A DNA stretch of 64,000 bases from Ovis canadensis (Eukaryota > Chordata > Mammalia > Artiodactyla > Bovidae). Where the stretch lies: NCBI RefSeq assembly GCF_042477335.2, contig NC_091262.1, positions 72,278,001-72,342,000 on the forward strand. The letters are read 5' to 3'. This document shows positions 45,071 to 57,254 of the stretch, piece by piece. Position 1 is the stretch's first letter, and every line of letters begins with the position of its first letter. The notes below the pieces were generated by a model. The model searched no databases. It was not told where the DNA came from and was given only the letters and a program-made list of their open reading frames with translations. The translations under genes and the position numbers were made by a program.

Positions 45071-46390
45071 TCAGTGTCTGACTTTTTGACCCCTATGGAC
45101 TGTAGCCCCCCAGGCTACTCTGTCCATGGAATCTTCCATGCCAGGGACCAGCCTCAGCAGAGTCCAGGGATAACCTCAGGATGGATGATGCTGGCGAATG
45201 AATGAATGACATGGGGAGACCAAGCTTCAGTATGCGAGGCCCCTAACTTTATTTTCAAAAGGAACTTTTATGCCTTGACTTGTACATAGAGGGAAATGAA
45301 AGATGCAAGGTCATACAGAGTCAGCCCAAACACTCCAGCAGTTTTGCCCTTATCGAACTCAGGATTTTTTTCTGCATACCTTTCCCATAAACAATGTTGT
45401 GTACATTATCTTCTGGCCTTGGAGGCCTGTGGACATTTTATGACCTTCTTTTGATAAAGGCTGCTCAACCAGAAAACTTATTTTTCCCTGAAGTGTTTTT
45501 TCTTTATATTTCTAATCTATGTCAGCCTCAGAAAGTATTAAACAGAGTTCCATTCTCCCGGAGCAAAGGTGCAGTGAGTTACAACAAAGAAAGAACCAAT
45601 TAGCTCAAAGGTCTGATGTGGTTAATTCCAAGGCTACTACTTGTTTTTCTTACATTCCAACTATGTTAACTAATGCACTCCCAGGTGCACAATGGATAAG
45701 GGATATGGGAACTTGGCAGCAAGCATTGGCTCAACAGTGAAATCCTACACCAGCACTATTCTAATAGTTTTTAACGCTTCGAAAGGCTCTATATTTTTAG
45801 AATGTTTTAGGCTTTCCATGCCTCTCACAGTTGGGGGCTGTGAACAATCACATGCATAGCTGCAAGAGTCTGGATAAACCTGCCAAGCAAGCTCAAGAGC
45901 CCTCAGAGGGGTTTGAATTGAAACACTCCTATCATGTCCAGGAGACTTATTAACTAAAGCCCTAAGTTAACTTTTTCCAGAAAAAGGTGGTCGGGGATAG
46001 CCCCTGTTAATGTCAGAAGAGTTGGTGAAAGACATAAAATAGTAAGACAGACAGATTCTGGTTTTGGGGTAGATGCTCGAGCAGATCCAGGGGGACCCCT
46101 CGAGTCCTGACTCGCCTTGCATGTCAAGTCTCTTCCGTATGACCTTGTCATGGGTGGGATTGGCCCAGGGAGTCCCTCAAGTCCTGAGGCCTTGCTTATC
46201 AGGTCTCCTTTGCATGACCTTGTCATGGGTGGGATCTCCTGTGCTGGCTCCTGGCACTTCCAGGCAAGAATACTAGAGCAGGTTGCCATTTCCTCCTCCA
46301 GGGGATCTTTACAACCCAGGAATGAAACCTGTGTCTCTTGCACCTCCTGCGTTGGCAGTAGGATTCTTTACCACTAGTGCCACCTGGGGC
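45070..46390 (-). repeat. Bov-tA SINE split by a solo LTR
   Basis: Antisense Bov-tA in two halves (about 45,070-45,138 and 46,257-46,390) that join at the LTR insertion site. Confidence 0.85.
45139..46256 (-). mobile_element. Solo LTR, ruminant ERV2 (ERVK) class, antisense
   Basis: Bounded by TGCCAGG and CCTGGCA inverted ends, with a perfect 6-bp target duplication cttcca (45,133-45,138; 46,257-46,262). Shares blocks with the LTR at 15,234-16,480. No internal genes. Younger than the Bov-tA it interrupts; the identical flanks suggest a fairly recent insertion within ruminants. Confidence 0.88.
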
Positions 46391-46789
46391 TAATCAACCC
46401 TAAACTCTCAAGGGTGACTACCTGTGAGAAGGTAGAGAAAGGAGGAACATGAGAAGGGATTCTCAGGTCACATAAATTGTATCTGTAACATTATGAAGTC
46501 CTGATTCAGGGGTGGGTGAAGAAGTGTTTGTTTATTATCTATAGCTTTTTGGATGCCTGAAAGTATTTGATATTCTGTAATATTTCATATTATATATTTG
46601 AATTTTAAGAATAAGGTGAAAAAGAGGAGAGCAATTGTCTACAACTCTTTTAACAATTTGTAATAAAGGCAGCAGAGAAATTAAATGGCACTTGGCAAGA
46701 TCTTGGGAGCAGGAAGTGGTTAGAAAGTTGATCTGTGTAGTAACAGTTGGTCCTTTGGGGGAGGTGTTTTCAAACAAAAGTTCATGGGC

Positions 46790-47250
46790 CCTAGGCATAG
46801 GGAGGCCAAACAAACCCAAACTTTGGAGTTTGAAGCAGAGAAAGGTATATGGCAGGGCAGTACAAGGAGAGCGAGTGGCTTGTGCCCCCAAAACTTAAAC
46901 TCCCTGAACAGTTTAGTGAAGTATTTTTAAAGGTCAGGTGAGGGAGGGGTGGCCAGGGTATATGATCAGCTCCTACACAATTCTCTGATTCACTGATGGG
47001 GATCAACCCTTAGGCACCAGTAAGTCTGGGGGCTACGAGCGCAGGATCATCCAGTAGTTAATTTCTTCCATTTGGTGATGGTTTTAGCGTTTGAAAAATT
47101 CAGGAAATTAGCATTAGCTACTATTATCTCAGAACTTCAGAGAAGAGCTAAAGCAGAGGACAGGGGGAGGGATGTCCAGGAAGCGAGAAAACCAGGTGTG
47201 ACTTTCGTTTTCTGAGAAAATGAAAGCTATCTCATTGGCTGCCTGCATCC
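46790..47250. repeat. Old LTR-like repeat, copy 2, abutting the IFI27 promoter
   Basis: Homolog of 40,440-41,190. The similarity appears to extend into or up to the ISRE pair ('tgaaagctatctcattggct' versus 'tcagctccatcctttagctg'). Confidence 0.5.
47203..47225. promoter_or_regulatory. Paired ISRE cores of the IFI27 promoter
   Basis: TTTCGTTTTC at 47,203-47,212 (GAAAACGAAA on the other strand) and GAAAATGAAA at 47,216-47,225 both fit GAAANNGAAA, in opposite orientations 3 bases apart. ISRE control through ISGF3/IRF is established for IFI27 in other mammals. A start site a little downstream (about 47,250) and a first exon ending at 47,376 are inferred. Confidence 0.75.
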
Positions 47251-47254
47251 CTTG

Positions 47255-47376
47255 GGAGGTATTCCTCTGTCATCGGCAGAGCTGCTGTAAACATCCTGCT
47301 TCAGATCTTCCCTGAACTCAGCGAAGCTCGAGATAACCAGGTCAGGTCCACGTCTTCAGAAAGTCTGCTCCCCTGG
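47255..47376 (+). other. IFI27: Probable IFI27 untranslated first exon
   Basis: Sequence downstream of the ISRE pair ends in CCCTGG before donor GTAAGA at 47,377. An alternative donor (ACCAG/GTCAGG) exists at 47,339-47,340. No good start codon is present. Confidence 0.5.
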
Positions 47377-47749
47377 GTAAGACAGGGAGGGGTGGGCAGG
47401 GGCTGCTCCTTCCTGCGGCCCCCACCCTCGGGGAGCTGGTGGGCTCGGTGACTGTAGGGGAGACCCCTGTGGATGCACTGGGAGAATTGTCTCCTGTTCC
47501 TCATCTGGGCGGCTGCAGTCAGCGAAGCTGGGTCTCCAGAGGGAAGGGACTTAAACCTCCACCCGTCCCTGGGCTCTCGGACTCGGGGAGCAGTGGGCCT
47601 CGTTCGTGCCCGAGTGACCCTCAAGGCTTGAGACTGGGTGGGGGTGAGATGGGCTGGCGAAGAGACAAGCAATAGGAGGAAGCAAATCAGAGCCACTCCA
47701 AGCCCATGCTTTGGAAGCCCCGAGACCTGTATCAATTACCGTGTACTTT

Positions 47750-47880
47750 GCCAAGCAAAGCTGTGTGACCGTGGATGAGTCCCTTACCCTCTCTGTGCCA
47801 GGGTTTTCTCATCATAACATGGGGATGATAATTTCATTCTTCTCGTTGAGTTAGTGAGGAGAGGGCATGAGAACAAGAAC
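47750..47880 (+). repeat. MIR SINE
   Basis: 'gctgtgtgaccgtggatgag' and 'ccctctctgtgccagggttt' form the MIR core; it lies in IFI27 intron 1. Confidence 0.7.
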
Positions 47881-48260
47881 TTGACCAACTTGACCCATGG
47901 CATATGCCTTAAAAATGTGATTGGCTCTGATTTCCTATATCTGGCACCTTTTAAATGGCTCCATGGAGGTTTAAGGGCTTTCTAGAAACGTGAGTTTGGG
48001 GAGGAGGGAAGCAGACCGCCTCAGGAAGTAAAAGCTCCTTCCACCTCCCCCATCTGCCTTCCCCTCACTCTGTCACCCCAATACCGTGTCATTGGGCCCT
48101 TTCCAAGCCTGCATTCTCTGCAAGCTCAGAGCAGCCTCTCTACGCGCTGGAGCCCCTTGAGATTTTTCAGGGCAGTGGGCATGTCCCCAGTTCTGGTGTC
48201 CCTATCCCCCATCCAGGCTCCACTCTTTTGGCAGGTTTGGTGCTTGTCTGTTTTGGTGCC

Positions 48261-51200
48261 ATGGAATTCACCAAGGTTGCCCTCTTAGCCTCTAACCTGG
48301 CTTCCAAGATACTGTCTGCAGGGAGCCTGGCCAAAGTGGGCGGGGCGGCCTCCAGCAGCATCTTGGCAGGACTTCCTTCACTGGGTGAGTGCTCCTGCTA
48401 GGGGCTGGTGGGGGGCCTGGTGTGAGGGCGCCAGGGAGCCCACAGGGTCCTGCTCTAGGAGCCTTGGGCAGAGAGCGTGGCATCACCCTCAGCCAGTCTC
48501 CCTCCCCTGTCCTTCCCCTCAGGCATCTGCTCTGGCTTTCTCTCTGAGAAGGGCCACAGGGAGGCAGGACTCTGACATGCGGGACATGGGGGAGATGGAG
48601 TGGTGGTACCGGGGATCTGGGTCCCTTGCCTCTCCTGTCTAGACTAAAGGACCCTGCGGCTGGGACCCATTCTCTGGCTCTCATTTCCCTAGGGATACAC
48701 CCCTAGAATTCAACTCCTTTATGTTTTTACCCCAGTGACCAGCCAGCTTTTTGTAAGTTTGTCCTGGTAGATTTCAAATCCAGAGCTTTGATTTGAACAA
48801 AATTCTTCCACTCAGGTCCCTTTCCTTCTTGCAAGCCCCATCTTTGGTTTTATTAAATTAGTCTCGCTTTTTATCTTGCCTTTTGCCTGCAATTCCCCCT
48901 CCCCAAGTCAACCTTTCTAGTATGTTGAACGTGCATCTGTTTTTCATCTATATTTTTGCAAAATAGGTGTTGTTTTTTGTTTGCACGCGTTTTAATTTAC
49001 GTATAGGAGAGTGTGTGCAATATCTCAATGTATTGGTATTCCCCACCCCCACCCCACCCTGAGAACTTTTTTTGAGATCCATCAGGGTCGATAGGTGAGC
49101 CTGTGTCCCTGGCTTCCAATTGCTACACAAAGTGCTCCCGTGCATATCCGCCATCATTCACTTTTCTGTGCCCTGTGGTGGACCCCTAGGATCACTCCAC
49201 CTCTGCCAGTGCAAATAGTACAAGATGGAAGTGGGGGCGGGACAGGGCTGCCTGACCTCTGACCTCGGACTCCTGCCCATTTACCCTCCGTTCTTTCTCA
49301 GGGCTCACTCTGCCATCCAGCACTGCCCTGGCGGGGGCCACGTCTACCCTGGGATCCTTGGTGGGGACGCTGAAAGGCTCCTTCCTGCTCGGATCCCCCG
49401 CTGCGGCCCTGAGCACTTTGCCAGTAGGAGGTAACTAGCCCTGGGTGATACAGACCCCTCCTTGGACTCCCACTCAGCACGGGAGTGGGACAAGAAAGTG
49501 AGGACCTTGGCCACAGCTGGTAATCCTTCCTTATGATCAGAAATAAGAGGACGCCTCAGCGTATGAGAAGCAATTCACAAGATGAAATAATCAGAACAAC
49601 TATATTTTATCGAACACTGTGATATCCTAAGTTTAGCACTTGACATTTGGCAACTCATTTAATTCTCATAACAACCCCAGAGGAAGATGATATGACCTCT
49701 TATTTACAAGGGAAGGAACCGTTGTCCAAGGGCCCTGGGCTGGGAGCTGGGGTGGGCGGCTGCATCCGAGTCTGGGACAGGAAGTAGAACAGAAATGCAG
49801 GGGCCCAGGCCTGGGAGGAAGCCTCGGGGCAGGGGAGGTTCTGAAAAGCCCTGAAGGTCCAGGCCCCTCTCCCTGAGGGTGACCACTGGGTGAGCCCAGC
49901 AGACAGGCCATCAGAGACATAGCACCCTCTCCCCTGGACTATCTGTGCTTCGGGGCCCAGGCACGCCACGCGGCCAGCCAGCTTGTCATCCTCTCTCCTC
50001 CCTAACAGTAACACTGAGCCTCAAACACTCTAATTGGCTCTCCATTCTTGAGTCTCCAGTTCCATACCCCAGCCAGGTGGCTCACTGGTCACTTGTTGTT
50101 TAATCGCTCGGTCACGTCAGACTCTTTTGCAATCCCATGGCCTGGGGCCCACCACGCTCCTCTGTCCATGTGATTTTCCAGGCAAGAATATGCAAGTGGG
50201 TTGCCATTTCTTCTCCAAGGTATCTGTCCCACCCGGGGATCAAACCCACATCTCCTGCATTGGCAGGCAGATTCCTTACCACTGACCCACCAGGGAAGCC
50301 CTGCTGGTCACATAGGGTTTGATTTTCATACCTTCTTTACCTCCTTAACTGCCACCCCAAAGCTCTCTTCTTGGGAGGCTGGCTGAGCTCACTCCTGCAC
50401 ACCTTGCTGTGTTTAGAACTCCTGCTCCCCGCTGGCCCCAAAGATCGCAGTCTTGGCTTCCATGGCTGCCGTGGGCTAAGACCTCTGCCAGGGAGTTCCA
50501 GGAACTCTAGTTTCAGGGAACCATGGTTCCGTGCTGTGACTGGCTCCAGCCACAGGAAAGCAAGGATGGTTCCAATTGGGAGAGTCTGGGGCAGCCTTCC
50601 AGAGGAGGAGGCAACAGGTGTGGCCTTGAAGAATCAGGAGCATTCAACGCATTACAGCACTGTTCTCAAGTAGCACGCGAGCATTCAACAGTGTTTGCCC
50701 AGATTTCAGTCAGGTCCTGCAAAATGAAACATGTCTCTCTAAGTGAGGATTGACTGCTATCTGAATAGCTTTCTCTGGATGGTAGGAGAAGGTCATATAA
50801 TGCCTCTGGCTGCCACACTCATGGACTTCCCTGGTGGCTCAGCTGGTAAAGAATCTGCTTGCAGCGCAGAACTGGCTTCAATTCCTGGGTCAGAAAATTC
50901 CCTGGAGAAGGGAATGGCTACCCACTCCAGTATTCTTGCCTAGAGATTTCCATGGACAGAGGAGCCTGGCAGGCTACAGCCCATGGGGTTTCAAAGAGTC
51001 GGACACAACCGAGTGACTCACATTTTCACTCCACACTCATAAAATACTGACCCTCTTTCGGGTGAACTAACATCAGGGCCCAGAGAGCCACTTCTTAGGA
51101 AATCCCAGTTCTCTGGGTGAAGCAGCCAGGCTCCTTCCTTCCTGTGTCTCCCAGGCTGGGGCAGCCCCCTCTGTGTAGGTGGACTGTGGGCTCAGGGAGT

Positions 51201-52818
51201 GGAGGGGTGGTGGCCAGTGTAGGTCAACTCACAGAATGTTCTTTTGGTTTCCAGCCAAGGCTGCTGCAGTTGTGGTGGGCGGAGGTGAGTCTCTGCCAGG
51301 CCAGGCTCGCCCTTGTCTGTCCCCAGGCCCTGGGACTTGGGGAGCAACTGGCCTTGTACCTGCCCCAGCCTGCCCCAGGCCTCCTGTCCATGGTGGGGGA
51401 GGAGGCGCTGGAATGAGAAATGAGACATTTCCATGGAAACTCTTGTGGAGGTAGCCCCAACGGGGGCCCAGGTTTCTTGCAGACCCTTTACCGTGTGACC
51501 TTGGATGTGGCTTTGAAATCCTCTGAGCTCAGCTTTCCTCGTGAAGAACACGCCAAGACTGCGTTCAGGGTCACCGTGAGGATTATGTAGGATGACACAT
51601 ATGCACAGTTTGGACACATGAGATGCACTGAGGAGAAGCCCAATGGTTCTGGCTTCCAAGGGCTCTGCAGTGATGCCACGGAGGCCCAGTGTCGGGACTC
51701 AAGTGGGGCTCAGAATGTGTTCCTTGCTTTATGCTGGGCCCTCAGTAAGATTTGCTTAAAAATTTCCTCAACAAAGACAAGAAGCTTGCAAATGTCCCCC
51801 TCCCCCTCCCCAGTTCCAGCATCTTACTAAGGCAGAAACTGAGGCCCTTCCCAAGGAAGGTCCTGCTGAGAGCCAGCACCGTTTTCCCGTCGACCCCACA
51901 GCCCTTGCCTCTGCTTTCCCCATCAGCTGTGGCTTCCCTGGACTCCTGACTGCTGGCCATGCCTCCTGGAGTCTCTCCCAAGCTCAGACTTAACCTTCTC
52001 CAGACTTCCCAAAGCCCCCAGGCTTGATATCATGTGTGTGTTTGGAGGGGGATATCCATTATCCCCTCACCTTATCCTCTCCCTGTTCAGCTTCCACCGT
52101 GGTGGCTGTGCCCGTGGTGCTGGGTGCAGTCGGCTTCACCAGTACAGGAATCACCGCCTCCTCCTTAGCAGCCAAGATGATGTCAATATCTGCCATTGCC
52201 AATGGGGGCGGAGTTGCTGCTGGCAGCCTGGTGGCCACTCTCCAGTCCGTGGGTAAGTGTCCCCTGGGGGGGTGCTCGTAGGGCTGAGGGAGAAGGACAG
52301 GAGCCTCAGTGCCTCTGGCCCTGACCTCAGCCCCAGCGAGCCCCAGTCTTCCTGCTCCTTGGTATTTCCTCCTTGGTCCCTCTCTCTCTCTGGGTTTCTC
52401 TGAAGCAGATATAGGAAGGAGGGAAGATGCTCTGGCCTGCAGCTGTTCTGGGATCAGGCTGACTCTGCCCAGAGCAGATTTTCTGGGTTAGCTGGAGCAT
52501 CTCTGTCCCAGCTGGGGTTCAGCTTTCTTCCCTGGAGTGGGAGGCAGCTCCCAGCTCTTGACTTCATCACTGGAGTTCATGCCTTTGAGTATCTGCCTGC
52601 AGCAGCACTCCTGTAAACAGAGATCTTTGGGGGGCTGGGGAAAAAGAGCCTATTTCAGGGTGGGATCTCTGGGCCTGATGGGCCCCCCCCCAAGCCTGCC
52701 CACCCCACTCTACTCACCCTCTGCTTCTCCCCCAGGAGCAAGCGGACTCTCCCTGTCATCCAAACTCCTGGTGAGCTTCGCTGGGTCCACCCTCGTGTCC
52801 ACACTGGTGGGCCTGTAA
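48261..52818 (+). CDS. IFI27: Probable IFI27 (ISG12a-type), with extra degenerate ISG12 module
   Basis: Coding exons are 48261-48384 (exon likely begins at 48217 after a pyrimidine-rich CCCATCCAG), 49302-49430, 51255-51284, 52091-52252 and 52736-52818, totalling 528 nt (175 aa). The start ATG has a strong GCCATGG context and begins MEF (human IFI27 begins MEA). Exons 3-5 give the canonical module: [46 protein letters not shown], then [18 protein letters not shown] ending in VGL with no polar tail, as in IFI27. Exons 1-2 look like a second, worn copy of the same pair: [20 protein letters not shown] aligns with the first module, and exon 2 (129 bases) replaces the terminal exon. The product should be a multi-span membrane protein of mitochondria or ER, induced by interferon through the upstream ISREs. 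IFI27L1 identity cannot be excluded. Confidence 0.75.
48700..49220. other. IFI27 intron 2; unassigned old repeat-like DNA
   Basis: T-rich stretch with a CCCCACCCC run near 49,040-49,056. No exon seen. Confidence 0.35.
49555..49725 (-). repeat. MIR SINE
   Basis: 'caactcatttaattctcata' with 'ccccagaggaagatgatatg' is an antisense-type MIR pattern, in IFI27 intron 3. Confidence 0.65.
50098..50302 (-). repeat. Bov-tA SINE with short flanking repeat
   Basis: Antisense Bov-tA between ctggtcac (about 50,085-50,092) and ctggtcac (50,303-50,310). Confidence 0.88.
50823..51028 (+). repeat. Bov-tA SINE with target duplication
   Basis: Sense Bov-tA flanked by cacactcat before (about 50,814-50,822) and after (about 51,032-51,040). 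Confidence 0.88.
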
Positions 52819-52944
52819 CATCCCCTGTAGCTCCCTCGGCAGAGAAGAGGACCAGGTGGGGCCCTGCCCGCCAGCCTGATGCAGTGAGGGACCCAGTCCT
52901 GGGGTGACAAGTGCCAAACGCTGCACCCCCAGAGGAAAATGAGA

Positions 52945-52950
52945 AATAAA
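52945..52950 (+). terminator. IFI27: IFI27 poly(A) signal
   Basis: AATAAA 127 bases after the stop codon, followed by A-rich then GT-rich sequence; the only canonical hexamer close downstream. Confidence 0.8.
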
Positions 52951-53454
52951 AACAAGTTGTGGAAACAAAACAAAACGAGCTGTGCCGCGCCTCTGGGTCC
53001 CTTCCTTCTTGCTGGCCTGAAGTCAGTTGGGGGGAAGGCTCACCACTGTTAGAGTGTCATGGTGTTGGGGTGCCCAGAGTTGGACTGAGTCTAAATGTGA
53101 AGACTGGAGGCTCCCCCTGCCTGGCTTAGGGCTGTGTGTGGCCCCAAAGGGTCACCTCCAGTCTGGGTCTGCATTTCCCCTTCTCTCCTGGGGAGTTCAT
53201 TTAAATAAACTCCAAGGTCTCAGCTAGGGTGGGTGTTAGGCACAGTGCCTATGCAAAGTCAGGAATGGAATGGAAGGGAGCTTCCTCTTTGGAGCTTCAC
53301 TGGCAGGCTCCCTGCCCATAGCTGTTTCCTAAGTGGCCTGCCTCAGGCTCAGAAAGCAAGGATCTCAGGATGTCACCGCTTCCTTCCGAAGTCAAAGCCA
53401 GTGCTTTGGCTTTTCTTCTCCCCCAACAGCTAGAGAAGAAACCTAGTTTGGCCA

Positions 53455-53668
53455 GCTAGTGGCGCTAGTGGTAAAGAACCTGCCTGGCGATGCAGGAGAC
53501 ATAAGAGATGTGGGTTCAATCCCTGGCTTGGAAAGATTCCCTGGGAGGAGGAAATGGCAACCCACTCCTGTATTCTTTTTGGGAAATCCCATGAACAGAG
53601 ATGCCTGGCAGGCTATAGTCCATAATGTTACAAAGAGCTATTTACGACTAAAGTGACTTAGCACACCT
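53455..53668 (+). repeat. Bov-tA SINE, diverged
   Basis: Sense Bov-tA ('gtggtaaagaacctgcctgg' to 'ctaaagtgacttagcaca'). Confidence 0.85.
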
Positions 53669-54007
53669 GCACTGATCTTTCCGCTTCAGGGCCTTGGTCC
53701 CTATCACCCTTCTCACCCCAGTATAAGGCCTCTTAGAAACTCCTTATCAGCAGGGTGGGTTCCATTCCAAAACATCAGAAAATTCACTTAGGGGTTGATT
53801 CAGTCCTCCTTTCCATGAAATCTTTGAGCATGTGCTGTAGGAGAGGCACTGGGCTTGGTGCTGGGGAATTTGGCCTTCCCGAGGCAGCACTCCTAGTTGG
53901 CTGGGTGGATGGACCCCAGGCATTGGTCCATTGAATTTGGCCTCTGATGACACCAGGAGCCAGCCCAGGGCTCTGGGCATGCCCAGAAGGAAGCACAGAA
54001 CAGTACC

Positions 54008-54755
54008 GTCTTAGTCCGTTCAGGCTGCTGTAACAAAAACACTGTCAAATGGGCAGCTTATAAACAATGGAAATTTATTTGTCATAGTACTAGAGGCTGG
54101 GAAATCAGAGATCTAGGCTACAGCAGATTTCGGTTCCTAAGTGATCGACTTTTCCCTGCGTCCTCACATGATGGCAGGGGCAATAGAGCACTCTATGGCC
54201 TCTTTTATAAGGACGTTGTCAGCTTAAAAAAAGTCACAACCTAAAAGTTGAGAGTTGGGTTTTATTTGGTGGCAATTTTTAGGACTTCAAGCCCAGGAGA
54301 CAGCATCTCAAGTAACTCTGAGAGAACTGTCCCAAGAAGGTGAGGGGAGGAGTCAGGTTGTATAGGTTTGTGACAGAGGGCAGGTAGTCTGAACATCAAA
54401 AGTATTGTTGTGAATTAAAGGAAATGAGATAGCTCAAGGAATTTAGTGCTTTTCTGTGCATGGGGGTTTTCAACGTATGGGAAGATACAAGAGTCTGGGC
54501 TCACAGAAATTATTTCTTTCATATGCGTCTCAGCTAGCTGGGGCCAGTATCCTGTGTTTTCCGCATCCGGGGTTCCTCAGTGCTCACTGTAGGGAGGGGC
54601 TGCAGCCTGAATGCAGCCAGACGGAGCAGGTATCCTTCTCCTTCCTAGCTGCCCTGGAGGGCTGGAATCGCTGATGACTGTGACATCCTTGTTTATTGAC
54701 ATGGCAGGAAATGCTCCATTTCTCAGAGGGGTACAAACATTCAGACCATAGTCAG
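54008..54755. repeat. Ancient repeat interrupted by an LTR-like element
   Basis: 54,008-54,225 ('ttagtccgttcaggctgctg') and 54,728-54,755 ('acaaacattcagaccatag') are the two ends of the same old repeat family as 11,835-12,175. Between them, 54,226-54,727 resembles an antisense ERVL-type LTR (fossil, no internal genes). Class tentative. Confidence 0.5.
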
Positions 54756-54879
54756 CATATTGGGGAAGGGGAGCTTGAATTCTATCCAGAGGGTTTTGGA
54801 GAAATGCTGAAGGGTTTTCAGTATGACAGTGACCCTATCACAGGCCCGACACCCCTGAACACCCTCTCCTAGGAGCCAT

Positions 54880-55015
54880 CAGCAGCCTGACAGGATCTCA
54901 GTTCCTAACAAGGAGAGTAGCCCCTGCTCACAGCAACTAGAGAAAGCCCCCAAACAGCAGTGAAGACCCAGCACGGTCATAAATAAGTAGAATAAAAAAA
55001 AAAAATTAACCACAC
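54880..55015 (+). repeat. CHR-type SINE 3' part
   Basis: 'cagcaactagagaaagcccc' to a 12-A tail near 54,996-55,007. Confidence 0.7.
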
Positions 55016-56550
55016 TATATTTAACAGCCTCTTGCCTTCTGAGAGAGCCCATACTCTGTCTATAGAATGCGTATCTCTCTAAATAAATCCATTGTTACCT
55101 ATCACTTTGCCTCTTGCCAAATTCCTTCTGTGCTAAAATATAAAGAACCAGAGCTTCCTTAAGTCCTGAGACCAGGTGTGTGATCTTGATTAAAAGACAG
55201 TGGATTCAAGTCCCAACTTGGGTTTTGGCTGGGTTTGAGTCCCGTCTGAGTTGTACAGTTTCAGTAGGGCATGAGGAGGCAGGGCAAATTCCCACTGTGG
55301 GAATCTAGCTAGGATGGCTTCCTGTCTTCTTCAACACGGCAGAGGACTGCTCTTTGCTTCTGGCAAAAATCAGAGCCCTGGTCTTTGGCTGGTACGTGAT
55401 TCCCAACCAAGGACTGCATTCTCAGTCCTCTTGCAGTGAAGCCCTCACAGGACTGGGTCTGGCCAGTGGGAAGTGAGTGGAAATGTATGCCGCTTTCTGG
55501 GCATGCCCTTAAGGGGAGTGTCGGGGGCTCTGCCTTGCCCCTTGGCCTCTCCCATGGGCTCTGCTGTGGTCAGAGGGGTGACCATCCTCCACCCTGCAGA
55601 TGACAGCAGCATTTTAAGGAAGGCAGAGCAACAAGACCGCAGGAGCCTGGGCCTCCCTGAGCTGAACCACCGCTCTGGCTCATACCTGACTGAGGAACAG
55701 AGAAAGAAACCTCTCATGTTTAAGTCAAGAGGGCTTCTTTTACAGTAAGCAAATGTATACTCTCATGAACACAGGGGAATCTTTTGATTGCAAGTAATAG
55801 AGAGATCAATCCAATAAAGAGAGTTACTTTTACCTGCTCCTTCTCAAAATCCCACTAAAACAACAGGAAAGGACTAAAGAAAGGCTTAAACCCATGTCAA
55901 CAAAGAGGCTGGGAGAGATGACAGTGACATAATTTAGGAGGTGGAAATCACACAGACCTGGGGCTCCACTTGGCAGCCCCAACAAAGCTGAATCTTAAGG
56001 TGTCAGTGGATAAAGGGAAAAAGAGGCAACTATGCCCTTAGGACCCCTCAGAGCCCTGGACATCAGAGTGGTGTGTGCTACTGCAGGTTGGCAGTAAGGT
56101 GGACTGGCAGCAAGAGGGCTGGCCGGAAGTCTATTTAGGAAGCAGACAGGCCCCTAGCTGGTCCCCTCTGGCAGACTCCTGGAAGTTTCGTTTTGGTGAG
56201 ATGGAGTCCCTGGGCCAGGAGGCACCAGGAGCTTCAAACTGAGAATGAGAGTCTCCTTACATGGGTTGAGACCCTCAGTCTTCCTCCTTGACGGGAACTG
56301 AGAATGCTGTAGCTAGCCTACAACATTCTAAACAGAGGGAGGAAGATTCTTCTTGGGAATCTGACCAGCCCCCCAAAAGAAATTGCTGGTGTTCTAACAT
56401 CTGGAAGGAGGTGCCTGTTGAAAGGTTCATCCGGACCTCGTACGGTCTCCAAGCTGACGAGAGCTGGCAAAGGCTGTCATGGTGTTGCCCGATTCCCGGC
56501 TCCTTGTCCACTGATGCTGAAGAGACAGAAAAACACGATCCAAAAGGATA
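55016..56550. other. No gene recognised
   Basis: Unique-looking sequence. Short frames on both strands at 55,445-55,750 and 56,275-56,610 overlap each other and show no family motifs. Confidence 0.4.
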
Positions 56551-56559
56551 CACTCACCT

Positions 56560-57110
56560 CAGTGTTCGTGCAGGACTGTTTAAAAGCCAAGGCATGGAAG
56601 CAACCTAAGTGTCCATTGACAGAGGAATGGATAAAGAAGATGTACATATATACTCAGCCATTAACAATTATGAAATAATGTCACTTGCAGCAACATGGAT
56701 GGGCCTAGAGATTGTTAGGCGGAGTGAAATCAGATGCAGAAGGAGAAACATTATATGACACCCCTTATATGTGCAAACTGAAAAGAAATGATACAAATGA
56801 ATTTATTTACAAAACAGAAAGAGACTCACAGAGACCAAACATGGTTGCCAGCAGAAAAGGTTCAGGGAAAGGGATAGTTAGGGAGTTTGGGACGGACATG
56901 TACACACCGCTGTATTTAAAATGGATAACCAACAAGGACTTACTGTATAGCACATGGGACTCTGCTCAAGGTTATATGGCAGCCTGGATGGGAGTGGAGT
57001 CTGGGGGAGAACAGATACATGTGCATGTATGGCTGAGTCCCTTCACTGTTCACCTGAAAGTATCACATTGTTAATCAGCTATATCCCAATTTTTAAAAAA
57101 GAAATACGGA
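56560..57110 (+). mobile_element. L1 LINE 3' end
   Basis: 'aacctaagtgtccattgaca' and 'gcaacatggatgggcctaga' are ORF2-end/3' UTR L1 patterns; it ends in an A-rich stretch after 'tcagctatatcccaattttt'. Truncated, inactive. Confidence 0.85.
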
Positions 57111-57254
57111 GTTAGAGTTTGGAGGAAATCGAAAGATGGCTTTATTCCTCTACCAGGCAAGGGGAGAACACAGCAGGCGATCGCCTCAAGAGCTGTGCCC
57201 TCCTCCTAGGGGAATTTAAAGAACTTATGAAGAATTTAAATTTAAAGAAGTTAA

